Source: Eupeodes corollae (Eukaryota > Arthropoda > Insecta > Diptera > Syrphidae). Taken from it: a DNA stretch of 64,000 nt. The stretch lies in contig NC_079147.1 in assembly GCF_945859685.1 (NCBI RefSeq), positions 303,798,485 through 303,862,484 of the forward strand, given 5' to 3'. Below the pieces are notes generated by a model. The model did not search any database and was not told where the DNA came from. It saw only the letters and a list, made by a program, of their open reading frames with translations. Position numbers and translations under genes: made by a program. Position 1 is the first letter of the stretch. Every line of letters starts with the position of its first letter. Below, piece by piece: positions 48,250 through 59,827 of the stretch.

Positions 48250-48665
48250 TTTGATGGCATCTGTATAATCTTTTGTTTATTATTCAGTTGTGTATGCCAA
48301 ATCTTCATGGCAAGTTACACGATTGAACAGCACGTTCAAACTTTATTATGAGTCGAATCTTTAACGTTTGGTGGCCAAATTTGAGACGACCGGTTCAGAA
48401 ACAATCAGTCAACACCCGTACGTTAAAGGAACGCAATATCGGTGTGGATTTTGGGTCTTCGGCGTAACTGGTTCGTACTTTTTTGAAAACGACGTTAGTG
48501 AGGCTGTCACCGTGAACAGCGAGAGCTACATAACGATGGTACCTAATTTCTTATTGCCCAAAATTGAACCATATGGACCTAGACGACATGTGGTTCCAGA
48601 AGGACGGTGCACACAGCAAACACCACGACATCTACACACAACATCTGCCAGCCCTTATTGAAAAA
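48250..48665 (+). mobile_element. IS630/mariner-superfamily transposase relic, internally deleted
   Basis: A frame near 48310 reads MASYTIEQHVQTLL, the typical N-terminus of a DDE_3-type transposase. A little downstream is FETTGSETISQ, and directly after it CGFWVFGVTGSYFFENDVSE with AVTVNSESYITMVPNFLLP, which belongs to the catalytic domain. The central part of the protein is missing, the frame shifts after EPYG, and no terminal repeats were found. Confidence 0.7.
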
Positions 48666-48812
48666 CCCTATCCAAGAGCCTCAAAGGTTTAAAAAGATTA
48701 TTGAGTTTAGAATTTAAAAGTTATTTATTTCTCAATGGCTCAACTTAAGATGAATGTAACTTATAGTCTAAGATACGTAGAAGGAATATCTGTACCATCA
48801 TATGAATTTGGT

Positions 48813-49115
48813 AAGTGGCGTAATGGTTAGTGCATAGGGCTGTCTTGGGTGGCAGAGGTCTTCGGTTCAGTCCCTGAGTGTGTCAGTCTTTTTTACGGGT
48901 ACTGCTTCTTTCGAAGAATTGACAAATCCTCCAAGACGTATTCTTGTCATGAAAAGTGCTTTCTCAAACAACCCGTTCGGATTCGGTATACAAACTGTAG
49001 GTCTGCTTCAACCTTGGAATGATTTGAATGTCTGCACATTGCAAGCATTCCACAATCGTGTAGTGCAGCTAAAGAAAGAATCTCTGTACGTCCGAAATTG
49101 GGCTCAAGGGTAAAC
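48813..49115 (+). mobile_element. tRNA-derived SINE, copy 4 (different tail)
   Basis: The head GTGGCGTAATGGTTAGTGCA and box-B-like GGTTCAGTCCC are followed by the shared body (CTTGTCATGAAAAGTGCTTT, GTTCGGATTCGG). After about 49010 the sequence departs from the other copies: instead of CACAGGAATGGTTGAGAG it has a roughly 100-bp tail with GCACATTGCAAGCATTCCAC and GTCCGAAATTGGGCTCAAGG. A fragment of the same tail lies at 17190. Confidence 0.75.
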
Positions 49116-49119
49116 TGAT

Positions 49120-49520
49120 GGCCATTCCTAGCAGTACGGGTATTACGGTTGAATTGTTTAAGGGGAGGATTGCAACTGGCTATTTCAATCAAGCATTGTT
49201 TATACAAATTACGATAAACATAGACAGGCATGAGACCTTGCGGCGGCGGTGTTGAAGAAGAACACATATTTCGGTAAGAAAACGATCTCCAATCATTTTA
49301 AGAGTTCTCAAATACGTTATTGGAGCACCAGCCCAAATATAAGAGAAGTACTCAAGTTATGGACGAATAAAACCTTTGTAAATTATAGCCAGATCAGAAG
49401 CGGTAAAACCTTCTTGCATCGTCGGAGAAAATCTAAACACTTAGCAGCATTTTTGGCGATGTCAAATATGTTATCACTCCACAACAAGTGGCTTGTGATG
49501 CACATACCTAGGAGTATGAG
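49120..49520 (-). mobile_element. LINE post-RT fragment
   Basis: The minus strand reads SDNIFDIAKNAAKCLDFLRR then CKKVLPLLIWL, a stop, and further broken pieces. It matches the conserved post-RT segment (AKNAARCLGFLRRCKKYF type) of Jockey/R1-like elements. It directly adjoins the SINE copy 4. Confidence 0.65.
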
Positions 49521-49529
49521 TGCATTTTA

Positions 49530-50700
49530 AAATTCAATTACTCTCATTTGTTATTTACAAAAGTCGGGTATGTAATAAAAGACATTATGATGAACAAAAC
49601 TATGGTTGCCTACTAATATCCTGGTTTCCTGTTTTGAAGAGATGGATCTGCCAAGTAAATATAGCCTCATCTTTTATTAAATTGATTTCGGTGTCAAAAA
49701 CGGGTAATCTAATTATATTTCGAACAATATAGGTTGCTTAACCACAATTTGTCCCAACCCGGGTAGCCTGCATTTGATATGTTAATTCTTAAATATAAGG
49801 GTCAACTACTTACCTTCCGTTATATAGTGGGTTTTGGTGTCATATACAAGGGTATTTAATTCTCTTTCCAACTGGTTGCATAGTGAAAGTTTGCAAAACC
49901 CATCGTTTTCTAAAATCAGATATCACTTTTTAAAACACAAAAAAAAGTAAGGCTTTGTGAGGCTATCTTAATTCATGAAATAGTTTTGTTTTCAATAAAA
50001 TCCGTAGTGGTTTTCAAAATCTATATGCCCTATTTTCAATATTCATTTTAAATATTTAAAATATTTCATTACAATTTTAAAATCTTCATAATCTGTTAGA
50101 TTTCACCTAAAACGAATGTTGAAAGAAAAAGACAAGGCAAGTGAAACCGACGTCTGAAGAACGTTATCACATCATATTTTAAAATGTATTGAAAATTTCT
50201 GAAAATTTTGTTCAAAATGGGTGTTTTTAAAATTTGAGCAGACAGTTAAAATCGAAGGAAAGATTCGGAACCAGTACTAAAAATGAACCCCAAAACCTTT
50301 TTATCAAAAAACCATGAAAGAATTAATTTCAATAATCCTTAAAATTTAATATGGAGTCAAAAGATAAAAGAGAATTTCGAGAAACTAAGCAAGGTACTAT
50401 CATACAATGATTTAGACTATAACTAGAAGACAAGTAATTAGGAGTATAGAGTTCAAAACTGTGCTTTTCCCATACTCTGGAAAACACCGTTTTTGGTTGT
50501 TTTTAACATTTTTAAAGAGTCATATTTTAAAAAAGTGATGTGATAGATAAATTATGAGCTGAAATTCGTATTTAGGAGACAACCCAATTTGAAAAAAAAA
50601 GTTTTTCCGACCAATGTAATAATTTATAATGCGCTCCTAAATTTTGACACTTATTCTAATTCTCTTACCTCTGTTGGTTATATTTTTCTTAAATAAAATC
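49530..50700. other. intergenic, nothing recognised
   Basis: AT-rich DNA with no domain-bearing frame. It lies downstream of the secreted paralogue A. Confidence 0.4.
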
Positions 50701-50701
50701 A

Positions 50702-50732
50702 TTTATTTGTAAATTTCTTTTTCAAATTTATT
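50702..50732 (-). terminator. polyadenylation signals of secreted paralogue A
   Basis: Two AATAAA hexamers on the minus strand, at 50727-50732 and 50702-50707, about 90-115 bases after the stop. Confidence 0.5.
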
Positions 50733-50818
50733 ATTCCATTCGCATTTAATATTTTTTCTTAAAATTACTACGATTGCCTATGTTCCACTTTCGATGCATC
50801 AATACAAATTATAAATCT

Positions 50819-51728
50819 CTAATGACGACGACGACTGGGGGCACTCTTTAGCCTAACATCCTCTGGATTACCAAAAGCAACAGCTTGACTCTTGGCTGAA
50901 CCATTTGAACCGGTGCTATAGCTATTTGAAATAGCAACGGCTCCACCACTGGCACCACCAAAATCTACAGAGAAAAAGCTTCCAGCTGGAGCTGGTGCTG
51001 ATTCGGGAGCTCTTGCAGCTGGACCACGACGAGAATTGTTTGGCACATAATTGCTTTCATCATCACTGGCCTCGTTATCTTCGTCGTTTTCAACTTCATC
51101 TTCAAGTTCTACAGCGGCTGATGCAGGTTCTGGGGCTGGAGCGTCAGCAGCTGGTTCTGGGCTGGCTTCTGGAACCGCATCATTTTGTGGTGCAGCTTCG
51201 TCTTGAAGTGGGATTTCTTCTTCAGCAACTGGAGCTATAACTTCATCGTTGGCAACTTGTGGAACTTCATCGTTTTGTGGGTATTCATCAGGGTAGGCTT
51301 CAGCTACCGATTGTGCTGCATTGGCTCCAGTGTTATCAAGGACTGAATCTGATGGAGCGGCTTGTTGTTCTGCACTTCTGTCATCTGAAATTTCAACATA
51401 TGAATAAATAAAATAAAAATACCTTCGAATTGAATACCTTTAACATAAGTTCCTGTGGCAACGGTGTCCCCAGCAACGAATGCAGCTGCGGCATTTGTCA
51501 AGCGTCCACTAGTCCTCGACACAGATGGCTGCTGGACATACTGCATGTACATCAATCGTTGTGGTGAAGCACGGGATTGTAAGTAGTAGTCTGTGGTAGG
51601 AGAAGTAAAATAATACAATTGCAATCGATCCTTTGTGATCCTTTTGTAAAATTCTTACTAGCAGGCAAAGCCATCGAAGAAACGACGAAGCTTGCAAACA
51701 ACAAAGTGGCAATTGTAACGAACTGCAT
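50819..51728 (-). CDS. secreted acidic Ala/Pro/Glu-rich protein with C-terminal Gly/Ser domain (paralogue A)
   Basis: Three minus-strand exons: 51659-51728, 51438-51590 and 50819-51384, both introns phase 1, 262 aa. The N-terminus is a signal peptide (MQFVTIATLLFASFVVSSMA). Exon 2 encodes a Tyr-containing segment with ASPQRLMYMQYVQQ and NAAAAFVAGDTVATG. Exon 3 is an acidic, Ala/Pro/Glu-rich stretch, followed by a C-terminal domain GSFFSVDFGGASGGAVAISN, STGSNGSAKSQAVAFG, and a basic end SRRRH. The same domain and layout occur in paralogue B at 62521-63799. The C-terminal domain resembles small secreted insect proteins that I believe fall in a DUF4774-like family; that name needs an HMM check. 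The function is unknown; extracellular matrix, gut lining or seminal/glandular secretion are possible. Confidence 0.9.
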
Positions 51729-51730
51729 GA

Positions 51731-51888
51731 CTATATCCTTTTGTGTATATAATGGGCAACAAATGTTTAAATAAAATTAAAAAAGTATCCAAATGGTTGA
51801 CCACTTGTTGGTTTTTGCAACTTAGTTTTTTTCTTTTCTTAAACTTGCTATATCAGAGCTAAACTTGACTTCTTTGTTAAGTTTCCAC
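51731..51888 (-). promoter_or_regulatory. upstream region of paralogue A with blocks conserved in paralogue B
   Basis: A 33-base block at 51856-51888 (plus-strand core GAGCTAAACTTGACTTCTTT) matches 63945-63977 at 30 of 33 bases. It lies 128 bases from the ATG here and 146 from the ATG of B. Two shorter shared blocks are AAAAGTATCCA at 51781-51791 and TATCCTTTT just upstream of the start codon. Nearly all surrounding sequence has diverged, so these look like promoter or 5' UTR elements. GATA-type cores occur on the coding strand in both. Confidence 0.7.
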
Positions 51889-51889
51889 G

Positions 51890-53665
51890 GAACAAGTGAT
51901 AGCAAACTTGGGGCGAACATTAGATTTTATAAGAATCTGGCCCAACTGCTGGTGCGCCCCACCAAAAAGGCTATTTAACATTCAGAGAACGTTCTCTTTG
52001 CTCACCAGAATGGACAATAAAATCATTTCGAAGAGCAGGGTAAATTTAAATATACATATATACGAGTACATACAATTTTAAGGCGATATTAGTCATTATA
52101 AAGTCTATGGCATGTCCCAATTCATTGAGTTTGGTATTGTTGGGAGAGACTGGAAAAAAGTGTTTAAAATTTGAAGTGTTGGTTGTTAGATGGGTATACT
52201 CGTATTTATAAGTTGCACCCAAATCGAGATTTATGTTTAAATGAACTATAAAAGATGCAGATTATTTGAGAGAGAGGACGTCACTATGCAACACAAATTT
52301 GGGTTTTCCTTATAAGGGTTTAAAGAATAAAGATGCAAAACCTTCTGATGACTCCTTTATAACTCAGGAGTAATAAATAATGGATTGGGTAAAAAAAATA
52401 GTTGTTCATATTTAGATTTTTTTTCATGAATAAAGTTGATAGCGAGATTTATTGCAAGGCCAGGCATTTTTTCAGTGTTAAAAACATAGAAAATTAAAGG
52501 TCTTCTAGTTATAATAATATTTGTAGTATTAAAATATTTTGGTTCTGCATAGAGAATTCAAAACGTTCTACTTTAAAGTTTTCTTTTTTTAGAGGATCGC
52601 TTTACTTTTATATTTTTTCCTTAAAAGTGTCTTAAATCCTTCTTGGCCTAATTTTTGTAATACCAATTTATATAATATTTAATGATTTATTTAAATTAGG
52701 TTCCAAATTTTTAGAAACATAGCGGAATTTTCAAAAGAAGGAATGAATTGAAAAAAAAAGGTTTGCACGACAGCTCTTTTGTTTAAATTAAAAATTAATA
52801 CATTTAAGCTATAAAAAGTATGACTGAGGCAAACATAAAAAGGGTTTACACTAGAATAACAACCACCTCAAACTTGAAAGCCTTTATGCCGACTTTTGTT
52901 CCTCATAAATCACTTTGGAGCAGGTAATAAAAATGTCAAACCGAACAATCAATTACATTGAATATAATTTGGTTGGTGCGTATTTTTATTATCCTATTAT
53001 AGAGCGATTTAATTTTTGTATTCTTGGTTTTGGTATCATTTGGGTAAGAAAAAAGAAGTGACGATTGTTTTAAAATAAATTTGAATTAATTGAAAAGCCG
53101 TTTTCTTCTACAAGGTAACACACGCACAGACAAGAAGGACATTAAATCCGCTAATCAGTTCTCCAAAATAAAAAAAATTACCGAAACGATGTGCAAAAAA
53201 AAAAACATTTAATAAAAAACGTGATTTGAAACATGTGTTTTGTATCTCGTTAACGTAAAATTCAAATTTCACATTTTATGATCTAATTTGAAAGTCATGA
53301 TGCAATAATCTCTTATATCAAAATAAGTTAGATCAGTTAAGTGATTTTGTTTATTTTTTTTCACCCCTTGCTGATTTGTTTAAGAATTTGTCACGTAGGA
53401 CATTTTACGATAAGAGGACATTTTATAGGTTTGTTGTTTCTGTTTGAAAATTGCAAAACAACTTGTAAGATATACCAATAATCTGTCAGAGGAAAATTAT
53501 AACCAAAACAAGACTATTAAACCATATGATTTAGAGTATTTAAAATTTGATAAAGTGGTTTGGTTAAGTGTCATTTAAAAAATATTCCAAGGAAGATTGA
53601 TGATTATTTCTGTTCATCAAAATTTGATAAAACAATAAAGTCTTGCTTAAAAGTTTGTCTATATG
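51890..53665. other. intergenic, AT-rich, nothing recognised
   Basis: No protein-like frame; many poly-A/T runs. It forms the left part of the space between the two paralogues. Confidence 0.35.
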
Positions 53666-53669
53666 TACT

Positions 53670-54520
53670 CGTATCAATTTTTACCAAATTTGTGTACTAT
53701 TTTTTGTAGATTTTTATTTGATGAAAAAACGGACTGTTGGATTTTTATATAAAAATTACTGATTATTGAAAACAATATTTTTTGTGAAATAAAATAAGTT
53801 TGAAGCCAATATTAGTAATTTTTGAGTCGAAAATCAATTTTTACCAACTTTTATAATTTTTTTTTGAAGGTTTTTATTTTTTGTAAGAAAACTGTCAAAT
53901 CGATTTTTCTCAACATCTTTCAGAATGCTTAAAACAATATTTCTTATATGATAAAATAAGTTTGAAGTCTAACTTTCAAGTTTTTGAAAAGATATTTGAA
54001 TCCATATTCAATTTTTACCAACTTTTGTTAATTTTTGTTCGGTTTTTAATTTTTTTTATAAAAAAACTGTCAATTCGATTTTGTTCAAAATTTTACTGAA
54101 TGTTGACAACAATATTTTTTGAAAGATAAAAGTAAATTAAAGCCAATATCTCAAAGTTTTGAAAAGATATTTGAGTCGAAAATCAATTTTTACCAACTTT
54201 TATTAATTTTTTTTTAGGTTTTTATTTTTTGTAAAAAAAACTGTCAATTCGATTTTTCTCAAAATTTTATCAGATTCCAAAAACATTATTCTCCGTTGCT
54301 CAATATTGTTTTGGAGATGAAAGCATATGATAGTCGTTAAATTTAGGAGGTGACAAATTTTTTTTTCAGTTTTTTTGATTTAGAAAAAAAACCGTTAGAT
54401 AGATTTTTTTCAAAAAATATATTTCTTTGAGATCACGCTACAGTTTATTATATAAAATTTAATTCAAGTCTTTAGCGTAAGATATTTAGGGTTAACCAAA
54501 ATTTTCACCTTTTTTTTAAA
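53670..54520 (+). repeat. diverged AT-rich tandem repeat, period about 160-175
   Basis: The string TCAATTTTTACCAA recurs at 53674, 53834, 54008 and 54183 (spacings 160, 174 and 175). Each is followed by TTTTTATTT(T)(T)TGTAAAAAAACTG, a GTCAATTCGATTTTTCTC-like segment and then AAACAATATT. A weaker fifth unit may start near 54340. The units are far from identical, so the array is old. Confidence 0.75.
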
Positions 54521-54663
54521 CTGCTATGGCAAAAAAACCACCCACGCAATTTTCTTGAGAGCCCTTTCTGCATCTTTCTGCCTTATTATCTGTATAACAA
54601 AATTTATTTGAAGTCGATATCTTTTCAGGTTCTTGAGCTATGGACGACGAAAAAAGAGTCGCG

Positions 54664-54714
54664 AACGTACGGACGTACTGACGTACGGACGTACGGACGT
54701 ACGAACGTACGTAC
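54664..54714. repeat. GTAC minisatellite, 8-bp unit
   Basis: About six units of an ACGTACGG-type octamer (variants ACGTACTG and ACGTACGA), rich in the palindrome GTAC. It directly follows the 170-bp tandem repeat and a GAGCTATGGACGACGAAAAA segment, and is followed by a roughly 120-bp unique-looking tail (54720-54843). Confidence 0.85.
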
Positions 54715-54840
54715 AACACGCACTCACAGACATCTTTCTAAAAATCTTTCATTTCGACTCTAGGGACCTTGAAACGTCGAGAAATGTCAAAATTTTCAAT
54801 TTTACAAATCGGACCCATTACAATAACTTCCTATGGGAAG

Positions 54841-55640
54841 TTAACTAGAATGCACGCTACATAATTCAGATGAATTAAAAATATTATTCCAAGAAAAAGA
54901 CAAAATATAATCAACCAAACCGTCATAATTAGCTTTTCTTAAATCATATGAAATATTTTGATCGTTAGTTACTTTCTTTATATGTCGATGGAAATGAATA
55001 TTTCCATCAATAGCTATATTATGAATTGAATTTGCAATAACTGGGAAATTACACTTATCGATACTAATATGAAAATCATTATTATCAACAATAATCAAAT
55101 CAAGAATTCGATTAAGAATATTATATTATATTGACCAAAAAGTCTATGATTGTACATTCTATTTCAGTTGAAATATTAAAGGGAATTAAACACTTGTCTT
55201 CGGAATCAAACGTCCATTCAACATTACTAAGGTTAAAATCTCCTATAATTAATACAACAAATAATTGTGAAAAAAGATTTTATAAAATTGATTTTGAGTT
55301 ATTTAAATGAATATTATAAAAATCTAAGTTACTCTTTGGAGTACAATAAGTTGATCAAGGTCTTAAATAGTGGAGTTTGATTCTAATTCAACTAGCCTAC
55401 ATGTCAAAGTGGCACGGACGGCAATCAGAACTATACCACCTCTTTCAATACCTGTCTTTAAATAACATCTGTCTTTTCTAAAAACAGTATAATTATTTAG
55501 AAAACATTCAGTTGTTAAGTGCTTATCAGATAATCAAGTTTCTGATAAAATTATAATGTCATACGTTAAAGAGGAGAAAGCAAGAAATATATTATCTAAT
55601 CTAGTTCTTAGACCACCAACATTTTGGTAATAATAAGATA
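54841..55640 (-). mobile_element. LINE endonuclease fragment (Jockey/CR1-type), antisense
   Basis: From about 55640 down on the minus strand: DIIILSET with LSDKHLTTECFLNNYTVFRK, RGGIVLIAVRA, then GDFNLSNVEWTFDSEDKCLI (GDFN is the endonuclease signature), ILDLIIVDNNDFHISIDKCN and HFHRHIKKVTNDQNISYDLR. Several frameshifts are present; no RT domain follows. Confidence 0.75.
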
Positions 55641-55969
55641 AAATACATATCAATACTTTTACTTAGCGTTTTTTTAATTTATATAAAAGCAATTTTGAAA
55701 GAAACAAGAAACTTTAAGTTAGCGTTGTCAAATTTAGGAAAAAACCTATTCATATGCCAGTTATTATTTTTTATAATATTTTGTAAATAAAACTTTTTTC
55801 ATTGAAAATAAAATGGTTCCACATTTTTAATAAGTTATTAAGTAACTTTCGAAACAGTTTGATTGTTTTTTGTTCCGTGTTTTGTATCTGCAGGACTACT
55901 CAAGTAATGTTGCTCAAAATTGTCATGCTATAAAAATGACTGCATTTAAAAATGTTATCTATTTTTTTA

Positions 55970-56275
55970 AATGTAGTACCCGTAGCGTGATGGTTAGTGC
56001 ATTGGACTGTCATGCTGCAAGGGGTGTTGGGTTCAATCCCAGCCTATACCACCTTAATTTAATAAAAAAAGGTTTCTCTTGCGAGAAATTGACAAATTCT
56101 TCAAGAGTAATTCTTTTCGTGAAAAGTGCTTTCTCAAATTAGCCGTTCGGATTCGGCACATAAACTATAATTCCCTTCCCTCTCTGACAACATTTCTCGC
56201 ACACAGGAATGGTTGAGAGTTGTAATTCACTAGACCCTGGTTCTTCATGGACTGTTGTGCCACCTAATTTATTTA
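55970..56275 (+). mobile_element. tRNA-derived SINE, copy 5 (most complete)
   Basis: Head TAGCGTGATGGTTAGTGCAT with box-B-like GGTTCAATCCC, the common body (GCGAGAAATTGACAAATTCT, GAAAAGTGCTTTCTCAAATT, GTTCGGATTCGGC), the CACACAGGAATGGTTGAGAG tail and an ATTT-type repeat end. It has all parts seen in the other copies apart from the alternative tail of copy 4. Confidence 0.8.
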
Positions 56276-56440
56276 TTTTATTTATCCTTTTTTAAATAAA
56301 AACAATTAATTTTCTCTAATTTGATATTTGTGATTTTTGTACAAGTTCTTATAAAATACGTTTTTAAAAGTTCAAAAGTGTTTCATTTGAAATACCAATA
56401 TGTTTTTTGAAATATTTTTAAGCAATTTAAAAAATATATA

Positions 56441-59400
56441 CTAGCTGACCCGATAAACGTTGCTTTGTCATATAAATAATTTCTAGAGAATATTTTGCAA
56501 GCAATAAATAACATATTGTAAGTGTATACATAACTGGGAGGGATATAGAGCACTATTAACGGTGGCAAAGTATTACAATAACAAATCCCTAAACAATTTT
56601 TTTAATTTATTAAAATTAATTCTTTAAAATAATAAAAAATATGAAAATACTACAAAAAAAAACAATATCAATCCCTTATACAATAGAGTGTACAATATTT
56701 TTTGTGATCCCATCTTTCTCCAATAGAAACAAACTGGATGGTTTGCCCACTCGAAAGAACGCCACGTGTAGTTGTCCTTGTGAAAAGCAATGAGTTCTAA
56801 AATCTAAGTCGCAGACAGACATCGTTTCGCCTTGAGACTTATTGATAGCATTTACACTGAACTGGCACATCTGTGGGTATAATAGGGATTCGCGGTAATA
56901 ATATATTTTCACCTCGGAATTTGCCATTTATTATTATGGCTTCAATAACATTTTTCATTAATTTTTTAATTACTAATCGTGTGCCGTTGCACAACCGTGG
57001 TGAGCTCAAATTACGAAGCAAAATTACCGGAGATACAACCTTCAGTTGTAAATTATGCGGTGACATGCTCGGTAAATCCAATTATTTCAAAAACTTAGTT
57101 GTAAATTTTACAGCTTCGGTTAAATCAGAAACTGTATCAATAGATTTGTATGACACTAAGTCTCCTGGTAATAAATGTTGTATCTTGAGATTTAATACGT
57201 TGACATCCACATTTTTTTCTGCTAAAATTGCCCTTTCTGCCAGCCACTCAGGATTTGTATATTGTCTGAGTACATCGGGAAATATCTGGTCACTGAGAGC
57301 ATCTTATGCATCAATAATCTTGCAGAAATCGACCGCTTCATTGTAGTTTTCCGTCGCTTATATCTGACAGTTGTTTTGAGAAAGTTTCAGCGAATGGATA
57401 TTGAAGCATTTGAACACGCATATTTACTTTCAGTTTGTGCTTTTTCAACAATACGCCGCAGTGGCGATAATTTTAAGCACGCGTTGATCTCATCAGCAGC
57501 GTACGTTGAACGCGGAATAACGGGATGTGTTTGTCTGAAATCACCTGAAAGGAGTAACAGAGTGCCGCCAAATAGACTGGCGTTGTTTTTTATATCTTCC
57601 AATGTCCTGTTTAACGCCTCAAGAAAATTTTTGTGTACCATAGTGCATTCATCCCAGATGATAATCTTACACTGTTTCAGGACTGCGGCCAAAGATGATT
57701 TTTTTTATAATGCACAACGCGCCTGGGTTATTTTGAATATTTAGTGGCAATTTAAATACTGAATGAGCTCTCCTGCCTCCATCCAAAAAAGTTGCCGCAA
57801 TCCCAGAAGATGCAACAGCCAATGCGATACCATTATTTGATCGTATTTTAGCAAGAATTAGCAAAATAAAAAATGTTTTGCAAGTTCCACCAAAATCAAA
57901 AAAAAAGAATCCACCTTGTCCTGCCGAACCTGCTAGCATGATGTCGTAAAATCGTTGTACAGCAGTGGCGAGGCGTGACTTATTTATAAAGTTAAGTCGG
58001 AGAAAAATGAAGGACTAGAAAAAATTTCAGAAATGTACTTGCTGAAAAAGATCTCAGAACTGAAGTAACACTTTTCGGAAGTCTTAAAAGCAATCTACTC
58101 GAATTAAAAATTTGAGGAAATGTGTCGCGTAACATGTCTAACATGGGTGCTTAATCTTCAAGGTGACGAAGGGATGGAGTTGTATGCAAAAACTTTAAGT
58201 TCATTCAATCGAATATTCCATGAAAAATATTTATTAAAGAAGGTATTTTTTTATACGGCATTTTTGCTACAAAAGAATCCTATTTCGATTTATTAAGAAT
58301 GTTAATCTAAGAATACTAAATTAGTAAAAGATTTATATCTTGCATTACGTTGACCTATAATATTATCTTTAATTTGTGTACAAAAAACAGTTTATAGCGC
58401 GTTTTTGAATCCGTTTCAAGCAATACCCTTTTCAATGGCGGTTCTCCGCAACCGTTAGCGTTTGGACTTTTGAAATTGATTCAAATTTCTCTATGAAATC
58501 AGAGCCAAGCCAAGAAAAGATAAGACTCAAAACATTCAATTTCTCTCTTTGCGATTTCAACATCCGTTTGTTTATTTGGAATCAAATTGAAAAGAACACC
58601 AGAAATATTTGCTTTCTAATTTAATGGATAAGCTCAAAGGAGGGGTAGAGTGTCCTATTTCTATCACTTTTTTTTTCTTTAAGAAATGAAGTTTCTCAAA
58701 GTCATTATTTTCATCTAACAGAAAATCTCTCAAACAGCAATCTATTCCTATAAGAGCCGTTGTGACTTTCAAGTTACTAAAATTTAAACAAAATGCAACC
58801 ACATTTCCCAAATCACTTCCAATTCAAATTTTGTTCACACTTTTATTTATACACTTGTGCCACTTAATTAAAATTACAGTACCTTTCTGCCAAAAATAAT
58901 TCCACTACGCAATTTTGCTTAAGTGGCAACCCCTACTTCTTAAACTTCATCCGCCGAGAATGAAGGAAAATATGGAATAAGTCGATAGAAGACGGGTTAC
59001 GTTTGGCTTGTTTTCTATACAGAATGGATGAATTTTTGTTTGCTCTATGAATAACAAGTGTAGTGCGTCAACGCACTGCTTTGCTTAGGCTCAACCTGAC
59101 ATGCGCATGCGCAATGCGTATTGCTCTATTTCCAACAATCTTGTTTGTTTTTGCACAAGCAAGTGAATTTTCAGATACATAGAAATTCATCGAAGGAAAG
59201 GCGGTGAACATCGGGTTATTTCTATGCTTAAGAAAGCGTTGGTTGAATAAAGAAGCACGCGCCTAGCGAGAAGTAAAAGAGGAAACGGGATAGAAAACAA
59301 ATTTTGCTCTATTCAGGGAAAAAATAATAACCCGGCATACCTTCTTCAAAGGTTACATGTTGATTAAATTATTGTAAGTAATGTCGATGTCACAAGGGTT

Positions 59401-59687
59401 GCTGTTGTATGATTTGTTTATATACATGATGCATGAAGTTTTTCTTGTTGATATTGAGATTTACAAAAGGTAAGTCGATAGGAATCGACTTATATGGTGC
59501 CTTCGCCACTGTTGTACAGTGTACGATGTTGATGCAATTGAACCAAATCACTTAGGAATATAAAAAGTAGATAAAAACCTATTCTCAGACCTACCGAATA
59601 TATATGCAAAATTTCATGGAAATTGGTTAAGCCGTCTCGGAGGAGAACTGCAACTAACACTGTGACAGGAGAATTTTATATATTAGA
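56441..59687 (-). mobile_element. Helitron with decayed PIF1-type helicase, interrupted by an hAT element
   Basis: On the minus strand the element starts TCTAATATATAAAATTCTCC after an A (5' end at 59687) and ends GGGTCAGCTAG before a T (3' end at 56441). This fits the TC...CTAG termini and A/T insertion site of Helitrons. Inside are pieces of a PIF1-like helicase: Walker A as FGGTCKTFF (canonical GGTGKT altered at one Gly), Walker B IIIWDECTM, GDFRQTHPVIPR, LCNGTRLVIKKL and VNAINKSQGETM. Frames change at least twice and the Rep domain is absent. An hAT insertion at 57963-59511 splits the element; without it the Helitron is about 1.7 kb. Confidence 0.85.
57963..59511. mobile_element. non-autonomous hAT-type element nested in the Helitron
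   Basis: The ends are CAGTGGCGAGGCGTGACTTA on the left and, as reverse complement of the right, CAGTGGCGAAGGCACCATAT, a short imperfect terminal inverted repeat beginning CAGTGGCGA, typical of hAT elements. The flanks are the exact 8-bp direct repeat TTGTACAG (57955-57962 and 59512-59519). The interior has no recognisable hAT transposase or BED finger; the frame at 58572-58811 has no known domain. Confidence 0.85.
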
Positions 59688-59827
59688 TATAAGCTTATTT
59701 TTATTTGTGAGTTCTTTAAACAAAATTTGTTCCTCTCTCTTAAAGTGAACAGTTCCTTCTGATTAGGTTGTGCTGAATTTGAATTTGGGCTTACAATTTT
59801 TCTATCACACCAGATCTTTAAAATATA

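Noticed and set aside
55970..56040. A possible tRNA gene (and similar at 4568, 5193, 48813)
   Set aside because: The tRNA-like part lacks a proper acceptor stem and is always followed by the same non-tRNA body and tail, so it is the head of a SINE.
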